A stretch of 64,000 nt of DNA. Origin: Desmodus rotundus. Its lineage: Eukaryota; Chordata; Mammalia; Chiroptera; Phyllostomidae. A program made the position numbers and the translations under genes. The stretch spans positions 165,131,220 through 165,195,219 of the forward strand of contig NC_071390.1 of assembly GCF_022682495.2 (NCBI RefSeq), written 5' to 3'. The notes under the pieces are model-generated. The model did no database searches, was not told the origin of the DNA, and worked only from the letters and a program-made list of their open reading frames with translations. This document shows, in pieces, positions 1-10,975 of the stretch; position 1 is the stretch's first letter, and every line of letters begins with the position of its first letter.

Positions 1-3000
1 AACTAAAACTTTTCATAAAATAAAGCTTTCCATACGGATACCTAAGTGATTTAATCTTATTAGGACAATCTTGCTTTAACAGTGTTGAGGAGAGATTATT
101 TTCCTCCATATTTTCTCTCACTATTTAATAACCTAACATTACCCATAGAGTGAAGCCCTTCAGCATTATTCTGTTTTCAAACAGATCTTCAAATCGATCC
201 AGGCATCTTGACCAGCTTCCCTCACCCGACTCCACTTTGACCATTTCCCCTAATGCATAGACAAGCTTTGTGCATGTCACCACGGTCTCTTGGTCCTGTG
301 AGGATGTTATCTACTTAAGTAGATAATATTACAAATTGTATTCATCAGGTTATTTCTGCCATCAGTTAGAACATGCATGATTTCATCAAACCTTCTTCAA
401 AAGAAAACAATATTTAGAGTATTTACTCAAAATACTTCGAGTATTATGCTTTGCCTTTTAACAATATTTTCTAGAATAAAATTAAAAATAAAACTAAACT
501 ATTTGAGTAAAGTGTAACTCATTCAGTACTTGTTTTATTTAACAAAAATGTCTGATGTATATGTGGGGTCTGTGGTTGGTACCCTTTTCTAGTCTGACTA
601 GCTTTCACTTTCATCATTGTAACATTTCAGTGCTGGTGAAAAAAGGCGCTCATTACTTTAAAAACAGTATGCTCTTCATTAATAAGTTCATGAAACATTC
701 TGCAATAGGACAAAAGTAAAAAGTGGAATGCTCATTATTGCTTAATCACCCTAATTATGTAAATAGTCTCTGGGTGCAGCTCTCTCACTACGCTTACGGG
801 AAGCCTCAGTGTACTGTCCCTGTCACTCCATTTTTATGTGCCCATGTGAACGTTCTTATTAAAACTAATTTGTTTCATGCACTGACAGTCATGTTTAAAA
901 GTCAGCAGGAAATACAAATCATCCAATTATTCCTATTGAGGAGACAGCATGGAAGTGTTGATAGCGTTAGAATAATGATTTGTACAGCTTTGCATCCCAG
1001 TGCAACGTGAGGCACTTTGATGACTTGATTCTGATTTGAGTCTTTTCTTCTTCCTTTTGTTCTGTAGAAAATTATTTATTCCTACACATCCAGAATACAC
1101 AGGATGATGGGTAAAATAGAAAATACAGAAGAAAAAATGAAGATAAATTATGGTGTGGGCCTTCTTGAAACAGATAAGATTTATCAATCAGGAGTAATTA
1201 TCAATGCTTTTTAAAAAAAAAAAATGTCAACTAAGCCACGTTTTGTGTCAGAATCTTCCCTAATCAAATTTATTAGAGATGTTAGAGTAAGCTAAATAAT
1301 GATCATCTCCTTAACTGAAACAGCCGGAAACCAAAAACCATACCTCTCCACCCTCTGACACAGACATCGGGGGGAACACTGCTCATTAAAAATCTGGGGA
1401 AGAGGATAAAAATCGGTGTCATTCACTGAGAGGCTGAAAACTCAATGTGGTGCACAACTTACGGACTTTTAATAAAGCGCTGTCGACAGTGCAGCTGGTG
1501 CTCTGAAATGCAACGTTATTTTCTGTGTTGTCTTAATGGTAGTCTTTGATAATGAATAAAGAAAACAGCCAATTTATAACTCAGGGATGTCCTTCGAGAA
1601 CAGAAAACGCTGAGTGGCACACTGAGAGCAAATTGGAGGAAAGTAAATGTCACCATAACACTCCAGATGGTTTAGAGAACTTTCTCAATAGATTCATACT
1701 ACTCCCACTGGGAACAGGGGCCCAAAATGGCCCAAAATTCCACCAAAGGAGTTGGGCGCAACACATTTAAAAATTAGATGTTTTAATTGTATTCAAAGTT
1801 CTTGAATAAGGAAGAAAACAATTTTCTATTCGCTGACTGAATTCTGTCCTTAGAACAGCAGAGACAAACTCGAAGTGTTACTTGAATATTGGCACACAGA
1901 CCCAGGCTGCCTAAACTAAGACAAGAAAGTCCCTTCTGGAGACTTTCAGAGGGCCTCACTCTGGCCCTATTCTATCAACCCTGCTCACGACAGGGATTGC
2001 AGACTATGGAACCAAGAGCTCATGCCCACTCGGAGTCTACATGCCTCCTTTCCTTGTCCCAGATACCCAGGACCTTGCATTGTTCTGCAGAAATGGCCAT
2101 ACACCTTCTTTCATTAACCAAAAGGGCATCTTGTCCAGCTTGTTCTCCCAAGGGTGCATCACACGCCTGGTGACCACATGCCTGGAAGAGTGGCTACAAG
2201 TTGGTTGTTTCTGCGGGGTTTTGGCTGAAGCCTGGATATATGAACTGGACTGTGTACACAAACACGAGCAACACCCTCCCCAGTGTGGAGATTGGCAGCA
2301 AGAAGAGAGGTGGAATCACCAGCCAGAGGATGGGGCCAGCTCTCCCCGCACCACCAACTTCTGTGCGGAAATCTAAGTTTGCACCTGCCTTTTGAGAATA
2401 TTATTGACATATATTTGTCAGGGTAAAAAGGTGATACATATTTTCAAATAGCTGCTTACTTTGAATTATAACTAAACAATTTAGACATATGGTATGTGGC
2501 CCACATTTAGAATCTTTCTCCAGAACCCACAAATATTGACATAAGACCTTATTTAAGACACAGGATTTTCCCTCCACCTCAATTTCAAAGAAGATTCTCT
2601 GCATGGTTAATATGATCATTTAAGATGAATCTTTATTTTTAAGTACAAAAGTCTTGATTATTTTTCTTCTCCCTAACATTAACATTTTTTGAAGGCAGGT
2701 TTTGTTACAAAAGTTTTCAAACTGGATCCATCATTGCTTCTTTGCCCCTCTCTCTGTAGTATCATTATTGTTTTATGCACTGGTTCTTCTTTCTCCACCA
2801 ACCCAGTAATAAATAGGTTTTGTCCTGTTCTGGTCTCCTATATTCTAGTTCTCTCACAGAAATAAAAGACGGAAGAGGAGAAAAAGAGTAGTATCGGTTA
2901 TCTCTATAATGTTATGAATGACTGCCTCTGTTTACTTCTAGCCTAAACTGCTAATACAAGACATGTTAACTAACAATATGCATTACATCTCCACCAGTAA

Positions 3001-3040
3001 ATTTCCCATTGGATGCATCACTGTTATTCAAATTTACATA
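1..3040. other. Unique A+T-rich non-coding DNA
   Basis: I recognise no gene or repeat family in this stretch. Reading frames of up to about 110 codons occur (for example 723-1010 and 2041-2376), but they overlap one another on both strands, lack any recognisable domain and show no exon context. The part from about 1,890 to 2,400 is richer in G+C than its surroundings and might be an old degraded insertion, but I cannot assign it. A 20-base perfect palindrome lies at 307-326 and is listed separately. Confidence 0.6.
307..326. repeat. 20-bp perfect palindrome
   Basis: TTATCTACTTAAGTAGATAA reads identically on both strands. A perfect 20-bp palindrome is expected well under once in 64 kb by chance (about 0.06). 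Its core ACTTAAGT resembles NK-type homeodomain half-sites facing each other. It could equally be a chance event in A+T-rich DNA; no repeat family is apparent around it. Confidence 0.6.
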
Positions 3041-3044
3041 TACT

Positions 3045-3140
3045 TATTAATTGAACATGTACTACATTCAGGGCTCTGGGCTATATTCTTGAAGATGAGT
3101 TAAAACATACATATCTCCAAAAGTTTATATCACTTCCCTA
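3045..3140 (-). mobile_element. Possible L2 fragment (antisense)
   Basis: The stretch TTATTAATTGAACATGTACT followed by a GGGCTCTGGGCTATATTCTT-like segment resembles the antisense L2 3' end (attcattgagcacctactatgtgccaggcac, then ggatacaaagatgaa), heavily diverged. Alignment to the L2 consensus would decide it. Confidence 0.35.
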
Positions 3141-4470
3141 TTACATGCCAGCTCTAATTATTATCTTTCTTATTTTTGTTTCACGATCTCAGAATATGAC
3201 TCTTCCTTTTCCTTTATATCCACATCCAAACAAACGTCACAGTCTAACTCACCTTCCTTTCTTGCATTCATTGTGGACATGTGTTTTGTTCCTCTTCATC
3301 CAAAATACTGTCTCAACATATTGAAATTGCATCCTATCTCCTCCCTTTTTATATGTAAATAACATGATTATTACATTTTCTTTAAAAATTATTTTCAAAC
3401 AGACTAAGAGAAAGCAGTGTTCACTGTTCTTCACGCCCATTCCTGTCTGAGCCAGCTATTCTCAGCTAACGACAGGCATGACCACCACAGACAGATTCCT
3501 CAGTCAAGTTAAAAAGCCAATTTCAATGGCTTACCTGTTTTTGTTTTCTTTTGCTTTGTTTAGCTTGCTAAGCCCTCCACAGCCAAGCATACTGATTTGT
3601 CTCAATGCTCTCTTTCTAAATCTAAATCTAAATGCTTTTTTCTATACTTACCATTTCCCTTATCATCAAGAGATATCGAATACATTAAAACATTACTATC
3701 TGGAAGATTCCAGAAATCCTGTTCCAGATATACATCCTGGTTTCATTCCTGCACGCTTGCGGTCTCAGTTTGCCTGCCTGCTTCCTACTATGCTGTTGGC
3801 TTCTGAACAACTGGAATTCTGACTTGTCTAATTTCCTAGTTTTCTAATTGTTTGTTGTCATTGTTTCACTGCCTAAAGTACAAATCTTTTGACTAAAGCC
3901 ATGATATACTTTGTCACAGTTTGAGTCCTCTGGAAATAAAAGCTGAGACAGAGTTTGGGGTGCAAGATGTTTAGTAGTGACCAATACTTCTAAAAGAACA
4001 AAATTCACAAAGAAGAAAATCAGATTTCTATGCAGACCCAAAACCCCTCAGTCAACCCAGTGGAAAGCTAGTATTGCCCACCAGAGTTACTGTGCAGTAA
4101 AACAACATAGTTAGGCCTCGGTATCCCTGCTTCACTCAATCACCTGGCATAGACTGTCATGGGAGGCACTACTTATAATAATACAAAGAGTGTGATACCT
4201 GAAATGATCTTGAAAGATGAATCAGAATTTGGCAAATGGGAAAGTATTTATAGGTTAAAGAAAGAAGCTAGGAAAATGTGGCATAAAGAAGTCTGACAAA
4301 TTGAAAATAGACTATCGTTTAATGTTGGAGACATATACTGTATAGTTATATACATTATACGATTCATTATGTACAGTAGAGAAGATTAGAGAGTGAAGAG
4401 AAGCTAAACCTGATGACATGCAACATTGGCTGAGCTGCTTCTATGTGTCAGTCACTGTTGTAGGTGCTTC
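3141..4470. other. Unique non-coding DNA
   Basis: No gene or confident repeat is recognised. A pyrimidine-rich tract near 3,540-3,650 opens a 114-codon frame (3478-3822) of low complexity with no motif. Part of the A+T-rich material at 3,850-4,300 may be decayed repeat. Confidence 0.5.
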
Positions 4471-4473
4471 ATA

Positions 4474-4605
4474 GGCGGGGTGAGGCAAAAGTAGGTTCAC
4501 AGTTGTTCATCTGGAAAATAAGACAATAATTCATAAATAATAATACAAGAATAAGCTGTGTTTTGCATACTCACAACTGTAAACCCACTTTTGCTCCACT
4601 CTGTG
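4474..4605 (-). mobile_element. Small TA-flanked MITE, copy A (diverged)
   Basis: A terminal inverted repeat beginning near GGGGTGAGGCAAAAGTAGGT on the left is mirrored by CCCACTTTTGCTCCACT on the right. TA dinucleotides sit at both edges (4472-4473 and 4606-4607), as expected for a Tc1/mariner-class miniature element. The interior (short A+T-rich words such as AATTCATAAATAATAATACA) matches the reverse complement of the better preserved copy at 37743-37862, so the two are the same family in opposite orientation. No transposase is encoded. The TIRs of this copy have several mismatches, so it is older or has drifted further than copy B. Confidence 0.8.
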
Positions 4606-5035
4606 TATTAATTTGGAAAAGCACTCTACAGAGATAATGAGAAAATATATAAAAAATATTCATTTTTAGACAAGAAAGTCTCCAAAAATTACCATACCTA
4701 ATAGTTATTAAAAGCTTGGACCACTGATATAAAAAGTACTAAGAGCATAAATATGAATAATATAATGCAATTTATAACAAACAAAAATTTTCAAAAATTT
4801 TAACACTGCCAGGTACTCAAGGAAATAATATTGAAAATGGGGAAAGTAAAGCACACAAATGGATGTGTGATTTCCATACTTTACTGATAGTAAAATGTTG
4901 ATATCAGTAGATTGTGTTGTGTGTGTGTGTATATATATTTTTTTTTCTTAAAATACTCAGAGTAATAATACAAAAAAATCAAAGACATATATTTACACAC
5001 TCAAATACTGTAAACATATAAAGAAAGAATACTTA
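4606..5035. other. A+T-rich DNA with short TG microsatellite
   Basis: This is A+T-rich sequence with a TG tract followed by an AT and T run at about 4,911-4,950. It may be the 5' continuation of the L1 that follows, but the sequence is too degraded for me to assign. Confidence 0.4.
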
Positions 5036-5039
5036 AAGT

Positions 5040-6728
5040 ATTAAAGTAAACCACAGGAAGGCAAGAAGCAAGAAAAGGAAATAAGAACCAAAGGAATAAA
5101 ATGGAAAACAAATGATAAAATGGCATACCAGAGTGCTGACCTTTAACAATTATCTTAAATGAAACAGTGTAAATACACCAATCAGAAGTCAGAAATTGTG
5201 AGAGTGAATGCCAAGAAAATGGAAAGGTAACTATATGCTGCTTAAAAGAAAATTATTTCAAATTCAGTGACATAAATAGGTTGAAAGTAAAGAATAAGGA
5301 AAATACCCCATGCAAACATTATCCACAATAGCAGAATGAGTATTACTAGTATTTGATGAAGTAAAACACATAGTAAGAAAATGACTAGAGAAAAAAAAAA
5401 GAAACATTACTTCATGATAAAAGGATCAATCCACCAGGGAAATATAATGACCCTAAATGTTTACACATCTAATAACAGAGCCTGAAAAACAGATGCAGTA
5501 AAATCTGACAGGGGTGGTGAAAAGAAAAACAGACAAACCCACAGTTGTGGCTGGAAACTTCAATACCACATTCCCTGCGACCGAAAGAACAAAAAATCAT
5601 CAAGAATCCTGAAGGACTCCTAAACACAATCAACCAATTGGATCCAATTGATATGTATAAAATTTTTTTTCACCCAGAATTGCAGAATATACTTTTTCTT
5701 TTCTAAGTACTCATGAAAAATTCCTGAGGTAAACCATATCTTGGGCCATAAAACAGATTTCCACAAATTTAAAAGAATTAAAATCATAACAGAGTTTGTT
5801 CTCTGACCATAATGGGAACAAAGTAAAAGCTACTAAGATAAAGAGAATAGAATATTTCTGAACTGGTGGAAATTAAACATGTTTTTAAATAATCTTTGGG
5901 TGAAGAAGAAGTCTCAAAGGAATGGAAAATGCATGGAATTGAAATTAAACTGGAAACATACATATCAAGTATGTGGGATCTAGCTAAATCAGTTCTGAGA
6001 AGGAAATAAGGAAATTTATAGCACAAAATACTTTAACTTGAAATGAAAAAAATACTCAAATCAATAACCTAAGTTAACACCTAAAGAAACTAGAAAAAGA
6101 GGAGTAAAATTAAACCAAAGCAAGCAAAATAAGGGAAGTAATAAAGATAAGAGCAGAGACCAATGAAATAAAATATAGGAAAAAAAGACAACCCCAGCAA
6201 AACCAATGAAACAAAAGCCATTTCTTCAAAAACTCAATAAAGTTGGTAAAGCTCTAGAAAGGCCAAAAAAACATTGAAAAATGGAGAAGACACTAGTATA
6301 CAAATCACCAATTTCAGAAATGATACAGGGGATAGAACTGCAGGTCCTGTCGCCATTGGGAGATCATAAGGGAATACTAAAAACATATGTATGCTCATAA
6401 ACTCAACAACTTGGGAGCAAATTCCTTGAAAATCACCAACTCCCCGGTTTGGATGAGTGTCCAGGGGATACATGAAAGCTGGAGAGAGGTGGATGTGATT
6501 ATGCAAGAGAAAAAGAACTGATACTTGTGGCAATGTAACTGGCCAGTTTCTTGATCACAGAAGCAAACACATGAACCTACACATTTAATAAAATTGTAGA
6601 GAACTAAATGCACACACAGATGAGTACAAGAAAAACTGAGTAAGAATACATTGGTGGATTGTATCAACGACAACATCCTTATTGTGGTATTACGCAATAG
6701 TTTTACAAAATGTATGTAAGTAAAGTGT
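5040..6728 (+). mobile_element. Old L1 fragment: ORF2 endonuclease/linker plus 3' UTR
   Basis: The sequence follows the L1 ORF2 5' half in order. An ORF2-start-like stretch comes at 5,040-5,160 and the endonuclease coding region at about 5,160-5,830, including a GNFNTTF-like remnant of the conserved GDFN motif near 5,545 and an SDHN-like remnant near 5,800. The linker toward the reverse transcriptase follows, to about 6,300. It then jumps to an L1 3' UTR (about 6,500-6,728), skipping the RT and C-terminal region. Many stops and frameshifts make it a fossil. The 3' UTR resumes after the mariner at 7,399 and ends near 7,470 in an AATAAAACTTTCAATTAAAA tail. It resembles the older mammalian L1M groups rather than recent bat L1. 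Confidence 0.8.
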
Positions 6729-6729
6729 A

Positions 6730-7396
6730 CGAGGTCAATCTGGAAAAACTCCATGTAACGAGAATGGTTTGTGTGACATCCATGTAACCTGGCAGCCAAG
6801 GAGAATGGACTGGAATGCACATTCCAGTGTGAACAATGACGACTTCACTGTACTAGTCAGTGGGAGTGGTAGACCCCCACTGCCATTGAGTGAGCATGTG
6901 TACTGTGTGGTCATTACATTCAAAATGACTGAGCAAGCAGAGCAATGAATCTGCATCAAATTTTGTGTTAATCTTGAACATTCCTCCGGGATGGTTCAGA
7001 AGGTCATAGTTATAGGTAACTGGCAGCTTCACCAAAACAACACACCTGCATTACCTGCATTACTATGCATTACTTCTCGTGCAGGGTTTTTTGGCAAAAC
7101 ATCAAATTATCCAGGTGATGCAACCCCTCTAAAGTCCAGATTTAGCGCCCTGTGTAATCTGGCTTTTTCTAAGACTAAAGTCACCTTTGAAAGGGAAGAG
7201 ATTTCAGACTGTCAGTGAGACTCAGAAAAATCCAACAGGGCAGCTGATGGCAATTGGGAGAACTGTGTGAGGTCCCAAGGTGCCTACTTTGAAGGGGACT
7301 GAGGCATCATTGTCCTATATACAATGTTTCTTTTAACTTCTTCAATAAACGTCTCTTTTCATATTACATGGCTGGATAACTTCTGGACAGACCTCA
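6730..7396 (+). mobile_element. Internally deleted mariner (family 1, copy 1)
   Basis: Terminal inverted repeats are visible: CGAGGTCAATCTGG at the left and the complement of TGAGGTCTGTCCAGAAGTTA at the right. The element is flanked by TA at 6728-6729 and 7397-7398, the standard mariner target duplication. The interior keeps the start of the transposase (a KFCVNLEHSS-like N-terminus near 6,960) joined directly to the C-terminal catalytic part: GNWQLHQNN near 7,020, then an SPDL-like stretch and the WLFPKLKSPLKG-like tail at about 7,140-7,200. The middle of the transposase, including most of the catalytic region, is deleted, so it cannot encode an active enzyme. It sits inside the 3' UTR of the surrounding L1. 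Confidence 0.88.
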
Positions 7397-7398
7397 TA

Positions 7399-7470
7399 TA
7401 TAAGATTATTCTGTACTAGTTCTTACTACTCTGTGCGAATATACCATTATTTCAATAAAACTTTCAATTA
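7399..7470 (+). mobile_element. L1 3' UTR end, continued after the mariner
   Basis: The segment reading TCTGTACTAGTTCTTACTAC, followed by ATTATTTCAATAAAACTTTC, is the last part of an L1M-type 3' UTR and matches what should follow the sequence ending at 6,728. This shows that the mariner split a single L1. Confidence 0.75.
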
Positions 7471-8397
7471 AAAGTAAAGTAATTCCAAGTTTGCAAGGTG
7501 ACTTGTATGAACATTTTCATTACTACACATCTACTTCAAGTTCTAACTATGGAACGATATGATGTTATAAGAAATAACTATTATTCCTCAGCCTTGGACT
7601 AGGACACAAACTCATTTTAAATTGAGGGGAGTGGGTGTAAGTTTATGACATAAGCTATCAGACAGTCATATCAGATGTCTGTCTCTGAGGTTTCCCAGAA
7701 GAGTCTTGAAATGGTTAAAGTAATACTTCTTAACAGACATAAATGGGAATGTTAATAATGCAAGATATAAATAGGTGTTGAGATAAACTTTTTCATTGCA
7801 AAATTGTATTCTGAATTAATAAAAGTTAAATCATTTCTTTAACCCAGGCATTTACAGACATTAATGGTAATGTTCATTTTTAAGTCCTTAGCAGGGAGAG
7901 ATAAAATATAAACCCTGAAGCATCGAGTGTGCGTCTGTGTATGTGTACCTGCAACACCTTTTTGGGCTATATTTTTATAAGGGCTAGTTTAAATCAGAAC
8001 TGATTAGCATAATTTCTCAGGTAAATTTTACCATGATGCTTCAGTTATCCAAGTGACCGACTGTCTTTATCTCTTGCCATATACATAAAATATTTTAGTT
8101 GTTCTTTTGCTTGTTTGTTTTATGAAGATCTACAGAAAAAAAACAAACATTTTCATCAATTAAAAAAGTGCGTATAATAAGTATTCTACATACATTTTAA
8201 TTTATTTTTTCTGAGTAAATATATTCTATAATTAGTTGGCGTTTTGACAGGATAATATGTAGGCCAACAGTTAAATCCATATAGAATCTTATTTTTGACA
8301 CAACCCCGAAAGGGAAACTCAGTACACTGTAACCAAGATACTATTTTTTATTTATGCTTGCTCTTATACTTTATTTAAATTTGATAATTCAGGATAT
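7471..8397. other. Unique A+T-rich DNA
   Basis: I recognise no gene or repeat here. The composition is A+T-rich, with homeodomain-type words such as TAATTA scattered through it; nothing specific can be claimed. Confidence 0.5.
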
Positions 8398-8910
8398 TAA
8401 AATGCCTTAGCGGTGCGGAGCGATTCTCTAAAACCATGATTCCCAAAGGTCGTCTTCTCCCAAGCACATTGCTACTCGCTTTCATTGCGCGGCAGTGATT
8501 TGACTTAGCATAATGCTGATCTGACTCAATTTTTGACTCTGAATTTTATCGCGGGCATGTGTCAGCTTATTCCTGAAGTGGTTCTACATAAGCCCCGCTC
8601 AAATATTCACTGTCCTAATTTGTGGTCTCTTTTCCGGCAACGCTTCCATTGAGAGCAATGGCCCTGACTTAGCCCGTTAGGCGACTCACCAACCGGAATG
8701 TGAGTTACATTTCTGGTGGAATGAACTATTCACGCAAACGTATTCCCATGCAGACAGCAAAGCTGAGGGTTCATTCATTAATATTCAGGCCTGCTGCAGA
8801 TGAGAGGCTTCTCTTAAGTAAGCACATTAATCTTATCCTTTCTTAGGAGCACGCTTTACCAGTGACCCGAGCCAAGTGCCTTCACGTGGCTTTCCCATTT
8901 AGGGCTCAAA
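8398..8910. promoter_or_regulatory. CpG-dense unique block, candidate conserved enhancer
   Basis: Over about 500 bases CpG dinucleotides are far more frequent than in the rest of the window (for example GCGGTGCGGAGCGA, TTGCGCGGCAG, TTATCGCGGGC, TTCCGGCAACGC, CCCGTTAGGCGACTC, AACCGGAATG, CACGCAAACG). Neither a transposon nor an open reading frame explains it. CpG retention in otherwise CpG-depleted mammalian DNA suggests selection or germline hypomethylation, as in some developmental enhancers and small CpG islands. It contains a CATTAATATTCA homeobox-type word and TCACGTGG, an E-box. The regulatory role is inference; the CpG density is direct. Confidence 0.45.
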
Positions 8911-9770
8911 AGTTGCAATTCAGAAACAAAGTGTTCATTCTCCACTAAAAATCAAGCACTATCATTTGTTCCTTTATCCTGATCATTCAATCATCATCCA
9001 TATACAAGTTAACATTGCTGATATGGCACAGAACTTATAAATTTGTAACTTGTGTTTAATGTTAAAGTTTATTTTTTTATCCCCAAACAATTGATAAATT
9101 TCTCATTAGGCTTCAGAATAGAAATAGCCTCAAGATTTCCTATTATGGAAGTTTCCTTCTACATTGGTATGTAAAGAAATATCAAGGGAAAATCCTATTA
9201 TTAAGCTACATTATTTTATTTATTTTCCCTATTAATCCTTATTCCTCAGAACTCAGTATTTATTAGATTTTCTTCTCCTTTAAAAATAATCAATAGTAAT
9301 AAACCAGAAAGTGTAAGCCTACGTCACATAAAAATGGCTAGGTGAATTATTGCAATAGCATTACATTCTCATAGCATGCTTGGAGTGATCTACGTTAATG
9401 TAGGTTCTTTTATACTATGAGCAAAATTTACTTCAGGGCTTTCTGGACAATACCTCCATTGTAGGTAATAAACATCTGGGTGGAAACTGAGATGCAATGT
9501 GAGGCCCTGTGGCTTTGTGTTGATGAAACAGGCATGAAGGTTAATGCACGGCAAGTGTGGTATTAAATATGAGTCCCAAATTTAGAGTTACAACAGGTGC
9601 ACTAAATCTCAGGTATTGGTTTGTCAGTGAGCTGGGGATTGTTTCCATGTGAGTAAACGCTCTGTTAATTGCTCCAGAGTGAGCACCAGTACGGTTTCAT
9701 GGAATCACTCTCCCAAACGATTTCACAGAAGCCGACCTGCACCTATCACGTCTATTGGGTTCCTGATGTT
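8911..9770. other. Unique non-coding DNA
   Basis: No gene or confident repeat is seen. The sequence is of moderate complexity and may include non-coding conserved DNA continuing from the CpG-dense block, but nothing in it is diagnostic. Confidence 0.5.
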
Positions 9771-9774
9771 TACA

Positions 9775-9925
9775 ACGGACTCTCATAGCTTGATTTTGAT
9801 TTCCCTTAGCCTTTATGACAACCCATGAGCAAGCAGTGCATGGAGTATTGTCCCCATTTTCAAAATGAAGAAGTTTAAATGTGCTGTCCTTGTCACAGAC
9901 CTATTCAAACCAGAGAGGCCACCTA
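9775..9925 (-). mobile_element. MIR SINE fragment (antisense)
   Basis: The order of words (TTTATGACAACCCATGAG, then TGTCCCCATTTTCAAAATGA, AGAAGTTTAAATG and TGTCACAGACCTATTCAAAC) follows the antisense core of MIR: the fall in complexity of 'tcacaacaaccct', the 'ccattttacagatgagg' block and the 'aaggtcacacagct' block. It is diverged and truncated. Confidence 0.6.
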
Positions 9926-10384
9926 GCATTACGCATTACCCATTGTTTGCATTTAATAATTTTGTTTCTCAATCCTGATTTAGGTATAAATTTAATGAGT
10001 TTTCTTCTGTAAATATGCTTTCTCCATCTAATTTAAATTAAAAGAGGGTAGGGGTAAGGAATTCTTCTAACGTTGTTTGAAAATTTTAGATGGGCAGAAT
10101 TTCCAGGATGGGAAAATCTGAAATATGGTTATGTATAAAAAGCACCTATGAAATGGAGGAGTGGCCATTAGACAACGATTTGATGAGGGACTTCTTTGTG
10201 AAGTGGAAAATTAGAAGAAAGTAAGGGATTTAAGGCCACCTAGAGAACTGCAGGAGGAATAGAGAGGCTTTTAATGCCAGAGAGAAACTAATGGACCAAC
10301 TAAGAAAATAAATTATAACTGCAGTGTGCTGGCCATTTCCCTACTGTCTATGGCTTTAAATTCACACTTGAATCACTCTGTGAT
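9926..10384. other. Unique non-coding DNA
   Basis: No gene or recognised repeat is present. Short A-rich stretches occur without structure. Confidence 0.5.
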
Positions 10385-10975
10385 GGTGTGGCTGACACCA
10401 TGCAAACAGTGGCTCTTCTCTGTTAGCTGTCACCTCATTAAATTCATCCACAAGGAAATTCAGCCTCTCCTAGCCCATTCAGCCAATGGGCATAGAGGAG
10501 ATTAAAGGGAAAGTGAAGGAAAGAAGGAAATTTCTTCTCTTGGTTTGTATGCTGTTCCTGGCAAGATCCCCTAGGAGCAGCAGCACTTCATCCCAGCAGC
10601 AGCAAGGTACTAAAGTATCATTAATTGCTTCCAACCTCCAGAACCAGCCACATGACTTTCCCTCAGAGGTCCAGGCAGCAACCAGATAACACTCTCTCAT
10701 CAGAGCTCTGAGGCCGAGTTGTGCAGGGCTGCTCCCCTGAGCTCCTGTGTTCTGCTGATCCTAATCTCCTCCCTTTCTTCTCCATCTCTACCCAGGATAG
10801 CTCTTCCCAGAGGTTGTCTCTGAGTTACTTAGCGTTCTTTTTATGTATTCAGGCCTCAAATACCTGTATAACAAGTTCCCTGCATTAAATTATCTCTGTT
10901 GAAATAACTAAAATGGAGTTCATTTGCCTACTTGATCCTGACAAAAACAAGAATATTTCAAGAACAGGCAGTACA
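10385..10975 (+). mobile_element. Possible ancient LTR (MaLR/ERVL-like)
   Basis: The right part, with CATTAAATTATCTCTGTTGA followed by a CTTGATCCTGACAAA end, resembles the 3' end of an old MaLR or ERVL-type LTR. The left part includes a (GCA)-rich stretch (AGCAGCAGCACTTCATCCCA) that opens 67- and 73-codon frames on opposite strands; neither looks like a gene. No internal retroviral sequence is seen beside it. The family assignment is tentative. Confidence 0.4.

Noticed and set aside
723..1187. 95-codon forward and 84-codon reverse overlapping frames
   Set aside because: No motif, opposite-strand overlap and chance-level length.
2041..2376. 111-codon forward frame overlapping 83- and 74-codon reverse frames
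   Set aside because: Overlapping frames on both strands in a locally G+C-richer stretch are a composition effect; no motif is visible.
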